Positions 9,222-17,016 of a DNA stretch of 64,000 nt are shown piece after piece. The stretch lies in the NCBI GenBank assembly GCA_903875465.1, contig CAIQWB010000038.1, positions 62,001 to 126,000 of the forward strand, read 5' to 3'. Source of the DNA: an uncultured Verrucomicrobia subdivision 3 bacterium. GTDB lineage: Bacteria > Verrucomicrobiota > Verrucomicrobiia > Limisphaerales > UBA11358. The notes under the pieces are model-generated. The model searched no databases. It had not been told where the DNA came from and saw only the letters and a list, made by a program, of their open reading frames with translations. Each line of letters begins with the position of its first letter. The stretch's first letter is position 1. The position numbers and the translations under genes were made by a program.

Positions 9222-9614
9222 ATGGAAACATCACAGTTGATGCAGTATCTGCCAATTTTATTTCTGCTGGCCGCCGCCGTCGGGTTTGCCGGCGGGACCC
9301 TCGCCGTCTCCGTTTTGTTGGGAAAATATGCCAAGACTTCCGCCGCCAAGGACGCTGCGTATGAGTGCGGTGTCGACCCGATCGGCACCGGCAACAGCCG
9401 CTTTTCGGTTAAATTTTACCTGGTGGCCCTGCTCTTTGTACTGTTCGATATCGAAGTCGTGTTCATGTATCCTTGGGCCGTGGTTTATAAGGACATGTTA
9501 GCCGATCATCTGACGCGCAATTTGATCATGGCCTCCATGATCTCCTTCCTGGGCATCTTGTTTGTGGGCTACATTTACGCCCTCAAAAAAGACGCGCTCA
9601 ATTGGAAGGGCTAA
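9222..9614 (+). CDS. nuoA: NADH-quinone oxidoreductase subunit A
   Basis: This 130-residue subunit of the membrane arm of respiratory complex I (NADH:quinone oxidoreductase) has three transmembrane helices (about residues 8-30, 64-84 and 96-118). Between helices 1 and 2 is the conserved loop 'AAYECGVDPIGTGNSRFSVKFY', whose Cys lies near the quinone site. Helix 2 carries the acidic motif 'LFDIEVVFMYPWA'. Length and motifs fit NuoA well. No other nuo gene is in the window, although nuoA normally starts a 13-14 gene operon, so this is either a detached copy or part of a scattered complex I. A leaderless-type promoter lies directly upstream. Confidence 0.95.
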   Translation: METSQLMQYLPILFLLAAAVGFAGGTLAVSVLLGKYAKTSAAKDAAYECGVDPIGTGNSRFSVKFYLVALLFVLFDIEVVFMYPWAVVYKDMLADHLTRNLIMASMISFLGILFVGYIYALKKDALNWKG

Positions 9615-9739
9615 GTCCTCGCCCACCTGCTAACCAGCGAAATCAAACACTGGCCGTCCAAGTGGGCATTGTCTTTAGGCTTATGGGCATAAAGCGGCTT
9701 GAAATCACCCGTTTCGCCGCTTGGTCCTTTTAAAATTTT

Positions 9740-11170
9740 ATGGCAACGATCAAGTTCGGCACGAGTGGCTGGCGCGATATCATCGCCCGGGATTTCACCT
9801 TCGAAAACGTCCAGCTTGCCACCCAGGGCATCGCGGATTATTTAAAAAGTGAACTGGCCAATCCAGCCTCCCCGATTCATGGCCGTCCGCCCGTGGTAAT
9901 TCTCGGCCACGACACGCGTTTTCTGGGCCCTGAATTTTCCCTGTCCGCTGCGGAAATTCTAGCCGCCAGCGGGATCACCCCCCTGCTCTGCGACCGCGAT
10001 ACCCCTACGCCCGTGATCGCCCATACCATCCGCCATCGCCAGGCAATCGGTGGAATCAACATGACCGCCAGCCATAATCCGGCGGAATACCAAGGGCTAA
10101 AATTTTCCACTTGGAACGGTGCGCCGGCCACCCCCGAGGTCACCCAGCAGATCGAAGCGAATATTGCCAAACTTCAGAAGGCCAAATGGGCGTTCAAGGG
10201 CCTGCCGATTGGCACCTTCGCCGCCCAGCGTATCAATCCCCTGCCCGACTATTTCAAGCAGATCAACCGGCTCATCAAGTTCGCCGTCATCAAGAAGGCG
10301 AAGCTCAAAATTGCGGTGGACCTCTGTTACGGCACCGGTCATGGCTATCTGGATGTCTTGCTTGCCAAAGCTGGCGCCCGGGTGACCTTGTTTCACAACG
10401 AACTGAATCCACTTTTCGGCGGACATCATCCCGAGCCCAACGCGGCGAACATGGCCGAGGTCAGCAAATTCGTCCGCAGTGGCAAGGCCAGTATCGGCTT
10501 GGGCTTGGATGGCGATGCCGACCGCTTTGGGATCGTGGACAAGGACGGAACCTGGCTCACGCCGAATCAGGTGCTCGCGCTGGCGCTCTACCACCTCAAG
10601 AAAAATCGTGGCTGGACCGGTGCCGTCGTTCGCACCGTGCCCACGAGCCATCAAGTCGATGCCGTGGCCGAATTACTGGGCGTCAAGGTGCATGAAACCC
10701 CGGTAGGCTTTAAGTATATCGGGGCCTTGATGGAAAGTGAACCCATCATTGTCGGGGGCGAGGAATCCGGTGGCTTGAGCGTAAAGGGCCATGTGCCGGA
10801 AAAAGACGGGATTCTCGCCTGCTTGTTAATGGCCGAACTCGTCGCGACGGAAAAGAAATCCCTGGGCCAAATTTTAAAGGACCTCGCCCGGCAAACCGGC
10901 GAGTTTTACAGCGACCGCATCAACGTCAGTTTTGCGCCCGAAAAAAAGACGGCCCTGCTCGCCAAACTGGCCGGCGGTCTGGAAACGATCGGCACCTTCA
11001 AGGTGGAAAAGTTCATCACCACCGATGGCTTCAAATTTTTGCTGCCCAACCGGGAATGGGTCGCCTTTCGCGCCAGTGGCACCGAACCACTGATCCGCTG
11101 TTACTTGGAAGCGAAAACCAAGGCCAATTTAAAGAAGTTGGATGCCGCGTGCCGCCAATTGCTGGCCTGA
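9740..11170 (+). CDS. Phosphoglucomutase/phosphomannomutase (alpha-D-phosphohexomutase family)
   Basis: This 476-residue, four-domain alpha-D-phosphohexomutase interconverts hexose 1- and 6-phosphates. It carries the phosphoserine loop 'TASHNP' (Ser111), the metal loop 'GLDGDADRFG', the sugar-binding loop 'GGEESGG' and the phosphate-binding loop 'RASGTEPLIR' near the C-terminus. These four motifs define the catalytic cleft. Glucose versus mannose specificity cannot be read from the sequence with confidence. It is cytoplasmic and would feed nucleotide-sugar and glycogen metabolism. The ATG is preceded by the AT-rich sequence TAAAATTTT and no Shine-Dalgarno site. Confidence 0.95.
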   Translation: MATIKFGTSGWRDIIARDFTFENVQLATQGIADYLKSELANPASPIHGRPPVVILGHDTRFLGPEFSLSAAEILAASGITPLLCDRDTPTPVIAHTIRHRQAIGGINMTASHNPAEYQGLKFSTWNGAPATPEVTQQIEANIAKLQKAKWAFKGLPIGTFAAQRINPLPDYFKQINRLIKFAVIKKAKLKIAVDLCYGTGHGYLDVLLAKAGARVTLFHNELNPLFGGHHPEPNAANMAEVSKFVRSGKASIGLGLDGDADRFGIVDKDGTWLTPNQVLALALYHLKKNRGWTGAVVRTVPTSHQVDAVAELLGVKVHETPVGFKYIGALMESEPIIVGGEESGGLSVKGHVPEKDGILACLLMAELVATEKKSLGQILKDLARQTGEFYSDRINVSFAPEKKTALLAKLAGGLETIGTFKVEKFITTDGFKFLLPNREWVAFRASGTEPLIRCYLEAKTKANLKKLDAACRQLLA

Positions 11171-11270
11171 ACCGTTGGCTGCAACGACAATTTAAATTTG
11201 CTTTTTCCGAGCGCCGGGCGAGCTTAGGGCACTTGGTTTGCTGCTGGCCGAGTGTCGCCATGATAAACCT

Positions 11271-11888
11271 ATGAATCCCAAAAGAGCGACTACCGACTAC
11301 GCCATTAACCGCATCCTGACCGAGCGGTGGAGCCCATATGGCTTTGAAAACCGCCCGGTGATCGAGGCGGATTTGCGCTCGCTCTTCGAAGCGGCCCGCT
11401 GGGCGGCATCCTCGTACAATGAGCAGCCCTGGTACTTTTTCGTGGCCACCCGGGAAAATCCGGCGGAGTTTGACCGCTTGCTATCCTGCCTTGTGGAAGC
11501 CAACCAGGCTTGGGCCAAAGCGGCCCCTGTGCTGGTCCTCGCGGTTGCAAGCTTGCGGTTTGCCCGCAATGACAAGGAAAACCGGGCCGCCGCCCACGAT
11601 CTGGGCATGGCCTCCGCAAACCTCGTGGTGGAAGCCACGGTACGTGGCCTCTCTGTGCACCAGATGATCGGCATCCTGCCCGAACAGGCGCGCCAGGTTT
11701 ACCAGATACCCGAGCATTATGAGGCCTGGACCGCCATGGCCATTGGCTACCACGCCGACCCCGCCAAACTGCCTGCGGACCTGAAAGCCCGCGACCTCGC
11801 CCCCCGGCCGCGGAAAGCTTTGCCTGAGTTCGTATTCACCGGCCAATGGGGCAAAGCCTCGGCCCTCGTCGTGAAGCCGGTCATTTGA
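11271..11888 (+). CDS. Nitroreductase family protein
   Basis: This is an FMN-dependent nitroreductase-fold oxidoreductase of 205 residues from the chosen ATG. FMN-binding features are the N-terminal 'RWSPYGFENRPV' and 'AARWAASSYNEQPW', and later 'DLGMASANLVVEATVRGL'. The family reduces nitroaromatics, quinones or enals with NAD(P)H, and the physiological substrate cannot be inferred. An in-frame TTG lies 33 nt upstream, but the ATG at 11271 is favoured because a -10-like TGATAA lies just before it and the protein family begins near this point. It follows the phosphohexomutase by 100 nt. Confidence 0.9.
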   Translation: MNPKRATTDYAINRILTERWSPYGFENRPVIEADLRSLFEAARWAASSYNEQPWYFFVATRENPAEFDRLLSCLVEANQAWAKAAPVLVLAVASLRFARNDKENRAAAHDLGMASANLVVEATVRGLSVHQMIGILPEQARQVYQIPEHYEAWTAMAIGYHADPAKLPADLKARDLAPRPRKALPEFVFTGQWGKASALVVKPVI

Positions 11889-12014
11889 GCCCAGTTTGGT
11901 TTCCCGGCAACCGCGAAGATCCAGGCTGGACCAGATTCTGATTTCCCCGCCTTCCCCCGCTTCGTGATTGCCCGGCGTGTCGCCCCCCGTTAGGCTTCTA
12001 CCATAAGGTTGCAC

Positions 12015-13556
12015 ATGAAGAATCATTTTAACAGAACGGTCCGTCGCTGGGGCTTGGCTGGCACCGCCGCCCTGATCTTGCAATTACTCATGCTCACGGG
12101 GGCACCTTCGGCCCATGCGGCCACCACCAACGCGACGCTGCCGGAACTGCGCGCTCAACTGGACACGTTCTTGAATCACCCCCGTTTCAGCGGCGCGCTC
12201 TGGAGTGTGAAAGTCGCCTCGCTGGACACCGGCCGCACTCTCTACGAACACCATGCGGACCGCCTCATGAGCCCCGCCTCCAACAGCAAACTCTACACCG
12301 GGGCGCTCGCGCTCGAAACCCTTGGCGGCGATTACCACTTCAAAACCCCCATTCGAGCCACCGCCAAAGTGGATGCATCCGGCACCCTCGCGGGTAACTT
12401 GATCATTTCCGGCCGGGGCGATCCCAGTTGGAAAGCCACCCGTTTCACAGCCATTTTTGATCCCTTTGTGACGGCACTAACCAATGCGGGCGTGAAACTG
12501 GTGACTGGCGATCTGGTCGCCGACACCACCTTCTTTCATGGTCCGCCGACGGGTGGCAGCTGGACCGTGGAAGATCTATCGGATACCGAAGGCGCGGAAA
12601 TTTCCGCCCTGACCCTGGCTGATAACGTCGCGCAAATCCGGGTCACCCCGGGCAGTTCCGTCGGTGCCGCCTGCCAACTTGCCCTCGACCCGCCCGACAC
12701 CGTCTTGAATCTCATAAACCTCACCACCACGATTGCCACCGGCGGTGTGGCCCACGTGGAATACCAAAAGGCCCCGGGCACCAATGATTTTTATATTCTG
12801 GGCCAGTTGCCGCAGGATGCATCGGGCTTGGTTTTGGATACCCCGGTGACGACGCCCGCGCGATGGTTTGGCCATGCGTTGAAGGCCGCCCTCGCGAGTC
12901 ATGGGATCGTCCTTCAAGGCGGGGTGCGAGTGGTGGCGTGGCCGGACCGGTTGCCCTGGTCGGAACAAGATTTGTCTGCGGTGGGTGAAGTCGCCTCGCC
13001 GCCGCTGCGCGAGCTGGTTTATGCCTTCATGAAACCTTCGCAAAATCTGGAAACGGATTTGGTATTCGATCATGTGGGCGAATTGTCCCGGACTGCCAGC
13101 ACCCCCGCCTGGATCAGCTCGGAGGGTCTGGCCGTCCGGGCGTTGGATCGCTTTCTGGCGCATCACGGCGTGCCCGCCGACGTGCATTTCGACGAAGGCT
13201 CCGGTCTCTCCCGCAACAACCTCACCTCCGCGAACGCCACCGTCGCGCTGCTCACCCTGATGTCCACCAATCGCTGGGCGGCGGATTATTATGCCGCCCT
13301 CCCCATCGCCGGCGTGGATGGCACCTTGCGCAACCGCATGAAGCACAGCCCCGCTTACCGCAAGGTTCACGCCAAAACCGGCACCTTGCACTGGGTGAAT
13401 TCACTCTCTGGCTACGTCACCTCCGCCGCCGGGGAAAAGCTAGTGTTCAGCTTGATGCTCAACCGCTATGCCGCCCCGCCCGGTGTCCGCCGGACCGACG
13501 AACTGGACGACCTGGCCGCCACCCTCGCCGCTTTCCAAGGGCGGTCCAGCGAGTAG
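12015..13556 (+). CDS. dacB: D-alanyl-D-alanine carboxypeptidase/endopeptidase (PBP4-type, peptidase S13)
   Basis: This 513-residue exported class C penicillin-binding protein trims or cleaves cross-linked peptidoglycan peptides in the periplasm. The signal peptide spans about residues 1-35 (ending AHA). The three active-site motifs are present: Ser89-x-x-Lys92 in 'SPASNSKL', 'SGLSRNN' (the SxN motif), and 'HAKTGTL' (KTG). A large insertion between the first two motifs is the mark of the PBP4/S13 family. An alternative TTG start 6 nt upstream is unlikely. The gene ends in a hairpin shared with the convergent alpha-galactosidase-like gene. Confidence 0.95.
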   Translation: MKNHFNRTVRRWGLAGTAALILQLLMLTGAPSAHAATTNATLPELRAQLDTFLNHPRFSGALWSVKVASLDTGRTLYEHHADRLMSPASNSKLYTGALALETLGGDYHFKTPIRATAKVDASGTLAGNLIISGRGDPSWKATRFTAIFDPFVTALTNAGVKLVTGDLVADTTFFHGPPTGGSWTVEDLSDTEGAEISALTLADNVAQIRVTPGSSVGAACQLALDPPDTVLNLINLTTTIATGGVAHVEYQKAPGTNDFYILGQLPQDASGLVLDTPVTTPARWFGHALKAALASHGIVLQGGVRVVAWPDRLPWSEQDLSAVGEVASPPLRELVYAFMKPSQNLETDLVFDHVGELSRTASTPAWISSEGLAVRALDRFLAHHGVPADVHFDEGSGLSRNNLTSANATVALLTLMSTNRWAADYYAALPIAGVDGTLRNRMKHSPAYRKVHAKTGTLHWVNSLSGYVTSAAGEKLVFSLMLNRYAAPPGVRRTDELDDLAATLAAFQGRSSE

Positions 13557-13563
13557 GCTGGAA

Positions 13564-13615
13564 GCCCATGGCTCGCGGAACCCATTCCCCGACAGGGTCA
13601 GGGAAAGCCATGGGC
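13564..13615. terminator. Bidirectional hairpin between convergent genes
   Basis: A perfect 10-bp inverted repeat (GCCCATGGCT and its complement) with a 32-nt loop lies between the stops of dacB and the convergent GH36-like gene. On the plus strand it is followed by CAATATTTTGTATT. Confidence 0.5.
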
Positions 13616-13635
13616 CAATATTTTGTATTCTTTCA

Positions 13636-15801
13636 TTATTCTATAATTAGCCAGGTCACCCCGTGCGCGGTTACCCGCACCGGCAGTTCAATGTTAAACT
13701 CCCGGTCAAGGGTGAACTTGTTCACGACACCCTCCGGTTCCCGCACGCGCGCTGTCGTGGTCAACCCGGTATAATAGAGCGGGATGCGCAAGGTCTTGCG
13801 GACTTCCGTGGCGAGTGGATTGTAAACCATGAGCAACCCCTTCTCTTTGCCCGTTGGGTTAACGTGCAGGAGGTAGTCCAGATCGCGGCCATCCGCCCGG
13901 CGCAGATGCAGAATATCCGCGTTGAGCACCTCCCGGTGTTGCTTGTAGAACGCCACCCAGCGCTGCACCACCGCCTTGGTTTCATCCGTATCGTAAAGCC
14001 GTGGTCCACGATAGCATGCCATCACCCCCGCGCCGAACAGGTTTTCCAGGCGCTGTTCATAATGCGCCAGGTGATCCTTGAGCGGCTCAATCGTGGCGGC
14101 CGCGCCGCCGCCTTGATATTCTGTGAGCGGCACGAACATCCAGCCCATGCCTGGCGTCTTGTCCCAGGTGCCGTCAAAAATATTTTGGCGCTCGATGATT
14201 TCCTGATATTCGCGCGGCAGCGACCAATTGACCTCGCGATAGCCCATGCCGCATTTGCTGCTGCCGCTCAGGTAATACCAGTCGGGCACATTCAGATAAA
14301 TACTGTTCGCCCGACACCATTCATAGAGCCCGGTGATGGCCCGCCACTGCACCCATTGTGAATCGGCCTGGCCGTGATGGTACGGATGATTCGTTGCCGC
14401 GCAGGTATCGCCCGGATAGGAACCGTCATGCTCCAGGACCGCCAGTCCCGTGTTCGCCATCATGTTTTTAAGTTGTTCCAGGTAATCGTGTCCCCACGCC
14501 GCCCCCAGACAGGGCGCGACGCCAAACACCGGCGACCCCACCACATTGTCCGTCGCGGTACCCGCGCCCCGGCTGGAACACAGGGAATAGCCCCCCAACA
14601 CGACTCCTTTGGAACGGGCATAATCCGCCAACTCCTTGATGCCCGCCTGATAAGCCGGATCCCGATTTTCAAAATCAAAGCCGCTCCCAAACGTAAGGAT
14701 CATCATCTCAAAACCCACCGCCGCGCACTGGTCCACCGCCCGCCGCACCGCAGCGGAATTCGCGCTGCGCACGTGCATGAAGACCGGATTTTCCGTCACC
14801 CACGGCGCAATCGTCCGGTACATCCGGCGCTTTTCCAGGCTCTTGCGTTCGCGGTCCGTGGAATCCTGCACCAGTTCGAAGGCCCGGAAACTTTCAAAAT
14901 TCTCGCCCGGCGCAATGTCCTGATCCGGCCCGATCGGCGGACGACATTGCAACAGGCACGGCGTCTGCAAATCATAACTGACTTGCGAGGTGTAAGTCGG
15001 ATCCCGCATCCAGTGAACCGAGGGCAGCGTGTCCAATGTGCCCATCGCGCCCCCAAAAGCGTAATCCGTCTCCACCAGCAGTTTCGGCAGTTCCCAGCGC
15101 GGCGAGCTGCCCACCACCGACTCTGCCTCGGTCACCGCCAATTCCTCCGCCAGAAACGTGTTGAGGTGCACGGTCGTCGGCGAGTTATTCCGCACCACCA
15201 ACCATTTCGACAGCAGCGGAATGCCATCGTACAATTCATAATGAACTTCCACCGTCACCGCCCCCTTGGCCCGGCCCGGGCTGGTGGGGGACGAAAAATC
15301 GAGCGTCAGCCCCACGCCGGGCGGCGGCCAGGGTAAATCCTGAGCCATCCATTCCCGCCGTTTCTGCCAGGGAAACCGTGCCATGGTCTGGCCCGTCTTA
15401 AAACCGGCAAACTGAAAGGCCCCCGGGTTCGCCACCAACTGGTCAATCCACGCGGACTTTAGAAAATTCTGCACCGGCTGCCCCTTCAGCCCCCCGATTT
15501 CGCAGTGGGTGCCATCCAGCTCAACCCCCGCCTCCGGCCGCACCGCCCGCAACAACTGCTCACCGGTCATCAAATTCTCAAACGAAACCGTGGTGGCATT
15601 AGGGGCCAGCCGAATGACCCGGCGGATCAATCCGTTCTCCAGTTTCACCTCCCGCCCATCCGCACTCACCCGGCATTGTGCTGTGAAGGACGAAGCATTC
15701 AGTAACCAGTCTGGCTGCCCCGCCATCAGGCGACCTGCTGCCAGGAAGATCGCCAGGAACAGCGCCGGTAGTTTCCGGGAACCGACTTGCAATTGCCTCA
15801 T
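13636..15801 (-). CDS. Secreted alpha-galactosidase-like glycoside hydrolase (GH36/GH27-type barrel)
   Basis: This 721-residue protein has a signal peptide (about residues 1-28), an N-terminal beta-supersandwich (about 30-300), a TIM barrel (about 330-620) and a C-terminal beta domain. The barrel shows strand-ending motifs such as 'EMMILTFGSGFDFE' and the acidic 'VLEHDGSYPGD', whose Asp is a candidate nucleophile. This architecture matches the GH36-like group. The classical 'DDGW' motif is not evident, so the exact family and substrate remain open. Release of alpha-galactosides from plant polymers is a reasonable guess. The start at 15801 is preferred over an upstream in-frame ATG at 15873, because the signal peptide begins there. 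Confidence 0.78.
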   Translation of the reverse strand: MRQLQVGSRKLPALFLAIFLAAGRLMAGQPDWLLNASSFTAQCRVSADGREVKLENGLIRRVIRLAPNATTVSFENLMTGEQLLRAVRPEAGVELDGTHCEIGGLKGQPVQNFLKSAWIDQLVANPGAFQFAGFKTGQTMARFPWQKRREWMAQDLPWPPPGVGLTLDFSSPTSPGRAKGAVTVEVHYELYDGIPLLSKWLVVRNNSPTTVHLNTFLAEELAVTEAESVVGSSPRWELPKLLVETDYAFGGAMGTLDTLPSVHWMRDPTYTSQVSYDLQTPCLLQCRPPIGPDQDIAPGENFESFRAFELVQDSTDRERKSLEKRRMYRTIAPWVTENPVFMHVRSANSAAVRRAVDQCAAVGFEMMILTFGSGFDFENRDPAYQAGIKELADYARSKGVVLGGYSLCSSRGAGTATDNVVGSPVFGVAPCLGAAWGHDYLEQLKNMMANTGLAVLEHDGSYPGDTCAATNHPYHHGQADSQWVQWRAITGLYEWCRANSIYLNVPDWYYLSGSSKCGMGYREVNWSLPREYQEIIERQNIFDGTWDKTPGMGWMFVPLTEYQGGGAAATIEPLKDHLAHYEQRLENLFGAGVMACYRGPRLYDTDETKAVVQRWVAFYKQHREVLNADILHLRRADGRDLDYLLHVNPTGKEKGLLMVYNPLATEVRKTLRIPLYYTGLTTTARVREPEGVVNKFTLDREFNIELPVRVTAHGVTWLIIE

Positions 15802-15922
15802 AAACGCACTTTTTTGGTTTTGATCTGACACCTTAATGGAAGCCAGTTTCCCTCGACCTTGTAAAAAATGCAACCGCCATCGCCCCGGCCATCGCCCCGG
15901 CGACCACCCTTTGAGGGGGGTG

Positions 15923-16014
15923 CGACCTCCTGGGGGGGCTTGACAGGGCTTGCCGGGATTTATATGGCATTTTTGGCAAACAATTGATTTTCAATGACTT
16001 GCTGCGTTTTTAAA
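15923..16014 (+). repeat. 92-bp dispersed repeat, copy 1
   Basis: This copy aligns along its whole length with 50634-50724. Conserved blocks are CGACCT near the left end, GGGGCTTGAC, CGGGATTT, TTTCAATGACTTGCT and a terminal TTTTAAA. Both copies are intergenic and in the same orientation. No coding potential is seen. Confidence 0.65.
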
Positions 16015-16074
16015 GGTTCCTCGCTGTGTTCGGTGGCATTCGGGTTGGCTTGGGCCATTGGCTGCTTGATTGGC

Positions 16075-16292
16075 GAATCCCCACGGGATTCCGTCCGCTA
16101 GCCCAGAGTTGGAGCGCAGCGACTACCCTGGGTAACCGTCCCCATTGGCCCCCAACCCCAACGGGGTTGTGCCATGGTGCTGTGCCTGCCAAAGGGCACA
16201 ACCCCGTTGGGGTTGGCGGTCGTTGGGGTGAATCCCCAAGGTAGCTCGTTCCGCGCAACCTGGGCTGGCGGGCGCAATTCCGGTGGGATTGC
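16075..16292 (+). repeat. Composite palindromic element, left copy
   Basis: The element is an ordered set of palindromes: GAATCCC..GGGATTC (16075-16091), TACCCTGGGTAA (near 16124), a 22-bp inverted repeat containing AACCCCGTTGGGGTT, CCCAAGGTAG, and GCAATTCC..GGGATTGC (16274-16292). The same modules recur in the same order and spacing at 18073-18295. Confidence 0.75.
16152..16216. repeat. Perfect 22-bp inverted repeat (long hairpin)
   Basis: Arms at 16152-16173 and 16195-16216 are exact complements over 22 bp, with a 21-nt loop. Each arm is itself nearly palindromic around AACCCCGTTGGGGTT. Confidence 0.8.
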
Positions 16293-16477
16293 CGCAGCAA
16301 TTCCCCAACCGCTCAACTTGTCAGCTCGATTTACCTGCCACCGAAAACCGCGAGGAACCCCATAAAGCATATACCACGCGCAGCACAGCTCGCCTAACGC
16401 AAAAATCCACGGCGCAATCACTGGCAATTCTATTGCCTGGATCCGGCCAAGGATTAGGGCCCGTTGGGCCTCCACGT

Positions 16478-16506
16478 TTGACAAATGCAATCATTGCAGT
16501 TACATA
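16478..16506 (+). promoter_or_regulatory. Predicted promoter of the Rrf2 gene
   Basis: TTGACA (16478-16483) is followed by a 17-nt spacer and TACATA (16501-16506), 6 nt before the ATG. A TATAAT also lies at 16505-16510, but its spacing to the -35 is 21 nt. Either choice predicts a leaderless mRNA. Confidence 0.5.
16486..16498. promoter_or_regulatory. Perfect palindrome, probable Rrf2 operator
   Basis: TGCAAT-C-ATTGCA is a perfect 6+1+6 palindrome lying inside the spacer of the predicted promoter. Rrf2 proteins bind as dimers and often repress their own genes, so autoregulation is inferred. Confidence 0.55.
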
Positions 16507-16512
16507 TAATTC

Positions 16513-16959
16513 ATGCGCACAAGCTGCCGATTTGCGATGGCGGTGCAGGTCCTGACGGTACTCGCTTATAAAGCGGGCGAGCCAGTGACCTCGACCCTCC
16601 TCGCCGCAAGCGTGAACACCAATCCGGTGGTCATTCGCCGGCTGCTGCTCGTGTTGCAGACGGCGGGCTTTGTGGAGACGCGCAAGGGGGCGAGCGTGGG
16701 TTCCCGCCTTTGCCAGCCGCCCCAGCGGATTGACCTTGCCCAGATTTATCGCGCGGTGGAAACCGCCGAACCCTTCAAACTGCCGCAACGCAGCATGGAT
16801 CATCCCTGCGCCGTGGGGCATTGCATCCAGGCGGCCCTGATTCAGGTGTTCGCCGCCACAGAAACCGCGCTGGAACGCGAACTGGCCAAAACCAACCTAG
16901 CTCACATTCTTGCGCTGGTGGAAAAATCCTGTGGCCAGAGTAGGCAAAGACCCCATTGA
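16513..16959 (+). CDS. Rrf2 family transcriptional regulator
   Basis: This 148-residue winged-helix regulator has the Rrf2 N-terminus 'CRFAMAVQVLTVLAYK' and the recognition segment 'VNTNPVVIRRLLLVLQTAGFVETRKG', close to the YwnA-like subgroup. Cysteines at about 5, 67, 99 and 104 are present. The C-terminal 'HPCAVGHCIQ' motif resembles the 'CxVG' segment of YwnA-like members, which may sense small molecules or redox rather than carry an Fe-S cluster. A palindrome in its own promoter suggests autoregulation. The HtrA-like gene follows 57 nt downstream in the same orientation and could share the transcript. Confidence 0.9.
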   Translation: MRTSCRFAMAVQVLTVLAYKAGEPVTSTLLAASVNTNPVVIRRLLLVLQTAGFVETRKGASVGSRLCQPPQRIDLAQIYRAVETAEPFKLPQRSMDHPCAVGHCIQAALIQVFAATETALERELAKTNLAHILALVEKSCGQSRQRPH

Positions 16960-17016
16960 ATTCATTTATCCAAATATGCAACTTTTGAGGTTACATTTAA
17001 CGACCCCAGAAATTTT

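Larger units (their letters stand above)
15874..16512. other. Non-coding region with two repeat elements
   Basis: No convincing protein is encoded here. The 639-bp span holds one copy of a 92-bp dispersed repeat (15923-16014), one copy of a 218-bp composite palindromic element (16075-16292), and the Rrf2 gene promoter and operator at its right end. Confidence 0.7.

Noticed and set aside
14374-15336. A 320-codon Arg/His-rich plus-strand frame
   Set aside because: It is antisense to the alpha-galactosidase-like gene and has the biased composition typical of such shadows.
16010-16490. Several short frames rich in Pro, Gly and Asn in the palindromic region
   Set aside because: They are translations of the composite palindromic repeat and change frame between the two copies, so protein-level selection is unlikely.
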